The notes under the pieces: generated by a model
Told to the model about the DNA's origin: nothing
The model's input: the letters and a program-made list of their open reading frames with translations, nothing else
Database searches by the model: none
Assembly (NCBI RefSeq): GCF_017526105.1
Contig: NZ_CP071839.1
Location: forward strand, 7,478,001-7,542,000
From: Streptomyces cyanogenus
GTDB taxonomy: Bacteria; Actinomycetota; Actinomycetes; Streptomycetales; Streptomycetaceae
DNA length: 64,000 bases
Direction of reading: 5' to 3'
Part shown: positions 62,236 through 64,000 of the stretch, piece after piece
Numbering within the stretch: position 1 is the stretch's first letter
Layout: the number at the start of each line of letters is the position of its first letter
Made by a program: the position numbers and the translations under genes

Positions 62236-63660
62236 ATGGCACCACACCGCTTCCACGAGCAGTTCGAGCACATCCAGCGCTCGCTGCCGGACGTACCCCT
62301 GACCATGGGACCGGACGACTCGGCCGGGTTCCTCTACGAGAAGGGCGTTCTGCTGGTCCGCGACGGCGAGGAGGCCGGGTTCGTCGAGGACGCCGTGCGC
62401 ATCCACTTCACCGAGACCCGGGGGCTGGTCCCCGACCACGTGCGCCGCGTCGGGCCGCAGGCCGGCCGCACCGGTGTCACCCGGATCCGGGTCGGCGACC
62501 CGGCCGGGGGCGAGGACACCGTGCCGCACGCGCTGCGCGCGGTGCGGGAGGCCGAGGACCGCCAGGGCCGCCGGCTGGCCGGCCGCAACCACGTGGTGCA
62601 CATCGCGGTCAACGCCTGCCCCGGCGACGAGCCGGTGCCCGCCCCCCGCACCGAGTCCGTCAACTCGGCGGCCGCCGAGGGGAGTTACGACCCGGCCACC
62701 GCGGTCGGCGTGCTCGTTGTCGACACCGGTCTGGTGCACGACCACCGCTCCTACCCGCTGCTCGCCCACACCACGGGCGACGCCCAGCTCACCGAGACCG
62801 ACGGCGACGGCGTGCTCCGCCAGTACGTCGGCCACGGCACGTTCATCGCCGGGATCCTCGCGGCCGTCGCGCCCAACACCGACATCACCGTGCGTGGCAC
62901 CCTCAACGACGCCGGCGCCGTGCTGGAGTCCGAGTTCGGCGCGCTGCTCTTCGAGGCCGTCGACCGGGACGGCTGGCCGGACATCATCAGCCTCTCCGCG
63001 GGCACCCCGAGTGCCGACACCGACGGTCTGATCGGTCTGGACGGGTTCATGCGGGAACTGCGCGACCAGCGCACGCTGCTGGTGGCCGCCGCCGGCAACA
63101 ACGGCAGCGACACCCCCTTCTGGCCCGCCGCCTACGCCGCCCTGCCCGAGTACGCCGACTGCGTGCTGTCGGTCGGTGCCCTGCGCGCGGACGGCGAGTC
63201 CGGGGCCTGCTTCACCAACCACGGCCCGTGGGTGCGCGTCCACGCCCCCGGCGAGCGTCTCACCAGCGCCCTCACCGGCTTCACCACGCCCGTGCCGTAC
63301 GTCTACCAGCACTCCACCTACGACGCCTGCCGGTTCGGTGCCGCGTACCCGTGCACCTGCCGGTACCCGCGTCACACCGGTGTGCTGAGCGAGGGCCGGG
63401 AGAGCACCGGTGGCAAGCCGGACCAGGTGATGTTCGACGGTCTCGCGCAGTGGAGCGGCACCTCGTTCGCCACCCCGGTGGCCGCGGGCCTCGTCGCCGC
63501 CCGGATGTCGGCGTACCGGGAGCGCGACCCGCGGGCCGCCGGAGCCGGGCTGCTGGCGGCCACCACCGAGCGGGCCGAGGTGCGCGGGGCGCACGTGCCG
63601 GCGCTCCGGCCGCCCACCTGGCGCCCCGTACCGGTCGCCGCAGCGGCCCTGCCCGTATGA
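62236..63660 (+). CDS. intracellular subtilisin-like serine protease (S8)
   Basis: 474 residues with the full S8 triad: Asp163 (VVDTGL), His200 (YVGHGTFIAGILA) and Ser410 (SGTSFATPVAAG), plus oxyanion Asn in AAGNNG. No signal peptide is present, so it stays in the cytoplasm. The N-terminal 150 residues may be a pro- or recognition domain. It is divergent from the CHAT gene and 59 bp before a sigma-70 gene. I infer that it may be activated by, or activate, the CHAT protease. ATG 62236 follows GGGGGAGGA closely. Confidence 0.9.
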   Translation: MAPHRFHEQFEHIQRSLPDVPLTMGPDDSAGFLYEKGVLLVRDGEEAGFVEDAVRIHFTETRGLVPDHVRRVGPQAGRTGVTRIRVGDPAGGEDTVPHALRAVREAEDRQGRRLAGRNHVVHIAVNACPGDEPVPAPRTESVNSAAAEGSYDPATAVGVLVVDTGLVHDHRSYPLLAHTTGDAQLTETDGDGVLRQYVGHGTFIAGILAAVAPNTDITVRGTLNDAGAVLESEFGALLFEAVDRDGWPDIISLSAGTPSADTDGLIGLDGFMRELRDQRTLLVAAAGNNGSDTPFWPAAYAALPEYADCVLSVGALRADGESGACFTNHGPWVRVHAPGERLTSALTGFTTPVPYVYQHSTYDACRFGAAYPCTCRYPRHTGVLSEGRESTGGKPDQVMFDGLAQWSGTSFATPVAAGLVAARMSAYRERDPRAAGAGLLAATTERAEVRGAHVPALRPPTWRPVPVAAAALPV

Positions 63661-63719
63661 GGTCCGGAACCCTCCACTCCGCGGCGTACGATGACAGGCC
63701 GTACACAAGGGGTGGAGCC

Positions 63720-64000
63720 GTGGACCGAGCAGAGGTCGGCGCGTTGGTCCAGTCTGCCGTCGACGGGGACGCCGCGGCCTGGAAGGCGCTGGTGGAAGGG
63801 ATGAGTCCGCTGGTGTGGTCGGTGGTGCGCGCACACCGGCTGTCGGACGCCGACGGACACGAGGTCTTCCAGACCACGTGGTTCCGCTTCGCCCAGTACC
63901 TGAGCCGTATACGGGAACCCGAGAAGGCCGGTGCCTGGCTGGCCAGTACGGCCCGGCACGAGTGCCTGAAGGTGCTCAAGGGGCTGGCGCGGCTGACCCT
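63720..64000 (+). CDS. sigma-70 family factor, N-terminal part (partial)
   Basis: The first 93 codons are in the window, from GTG 63720 (GGGTGGAG upstream). VQSAVDGDAAAWKALVEGMSP and VWSVVRAHRLSDADGHEVFQTTWFRF are region 2 of an ECF-type sigma factor, and AWLASTARHECLKVLKG starts the link to region 4. It follows the S8 protease gene; the CHAT-S8-sigma arrangement suggests that proteolysis and transcription are linked. The C-terminal half is outside. Confidence 0.88.
   Translation, partial: MDRAEVGALVQSAVDGDAAAWKALVEGMSPLVWSVVRAHRLSDADGHEVFQTTWFRFAQYLSRIREPEKAGAWLASTARHECLKVLKGLARLT

Overview
The window is a very GC-rich actinobacterial chromosome segment, almost certainly Streptomyces. The evidence is the strong third-position GC, frequent GTG starts, Tat-type lipoprotein binding proteins, a SAM-IV riboswitch with cysteine-type leader peptides, and many LacI/TetR/GntR-controlled catabolic units. 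No phage, insertion sequence, integrase or CRISPR array is visible.

Layout. 1-2767: end of a TauE/SafE permease, a HAD-IIA phosphatase, cobF and a DUF309 protein. 2873-7077: tRNA-Pro(GGG), then a compact lasso-peptide locus. It consists of a 38-codon precursor (3202-3318), a fused leader-binding/peptidase B protein and a macrolactam synthetase C, followed by a convergent membrane protein. 7284-16401: an unusual cluster of two very large unrecognised proteins and a beta-propeller-like protein in one operon, divergent from a neprosin-family protease and a small partner. 16451-22058: a GH5 endoglycoceramidase-like hydrolase, remnants of an aldo/keto reductase and a GH42 beta-galactosidase, and a sugar ABC importer. 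22673-30879: an inositol-type ABC importer with isomerase, dehydrogenases, a LacI-type regulator and a chimeric broken gene. 30994-35287: a LacI regulator with its operators, a cupin, a membrane protein, and a TetR/MFS pair with tandem palindromic operators. 35330: a second, identical tRNA-Pro. The two tRNAs form a 79-bp direct repeat that bounds about 32.5 kb.

35564-41433: a metacaspase with an inverted repeat upstream, a DUF488 protein, an acetate-type symporter with its small subunit and a LytS-like kinase lacking a response regulator, and a decayed subtilase. 41434-48591: a hydroxyproline degradation cluster (APC permease, GntR regulator, 4-hydroxyproline 2-epimerase, DHDPS-like deaminase, three-part FAD/2Fe-2S dehydrogenase) with a shared operator-like element at two promoters.

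48668-56475: a sulfur-acquisition block. Three units (GST-like protein, amino-acid-type ABC importer, two flavin monooxygenases) each have a short leader peptide. The importer also has a SAM-IV riboswitch ahead of its leader. 56520-64000: a metzincin-like protein with Gln in place of the catalytic Glu, a LuxR regulator, and a CHAT protease divergent from an intracellular subtilase and a sigma-70 factor.

The most promising novelties are the lasso peptide with Ile where Thr is usual at leader position -2, the neprosin/large-protein cluster, the combination of SAM-IV with leader-peptide control, and the CHAT-S8-sigma module. All family names rest on motif recognition by eye; no database search was run.
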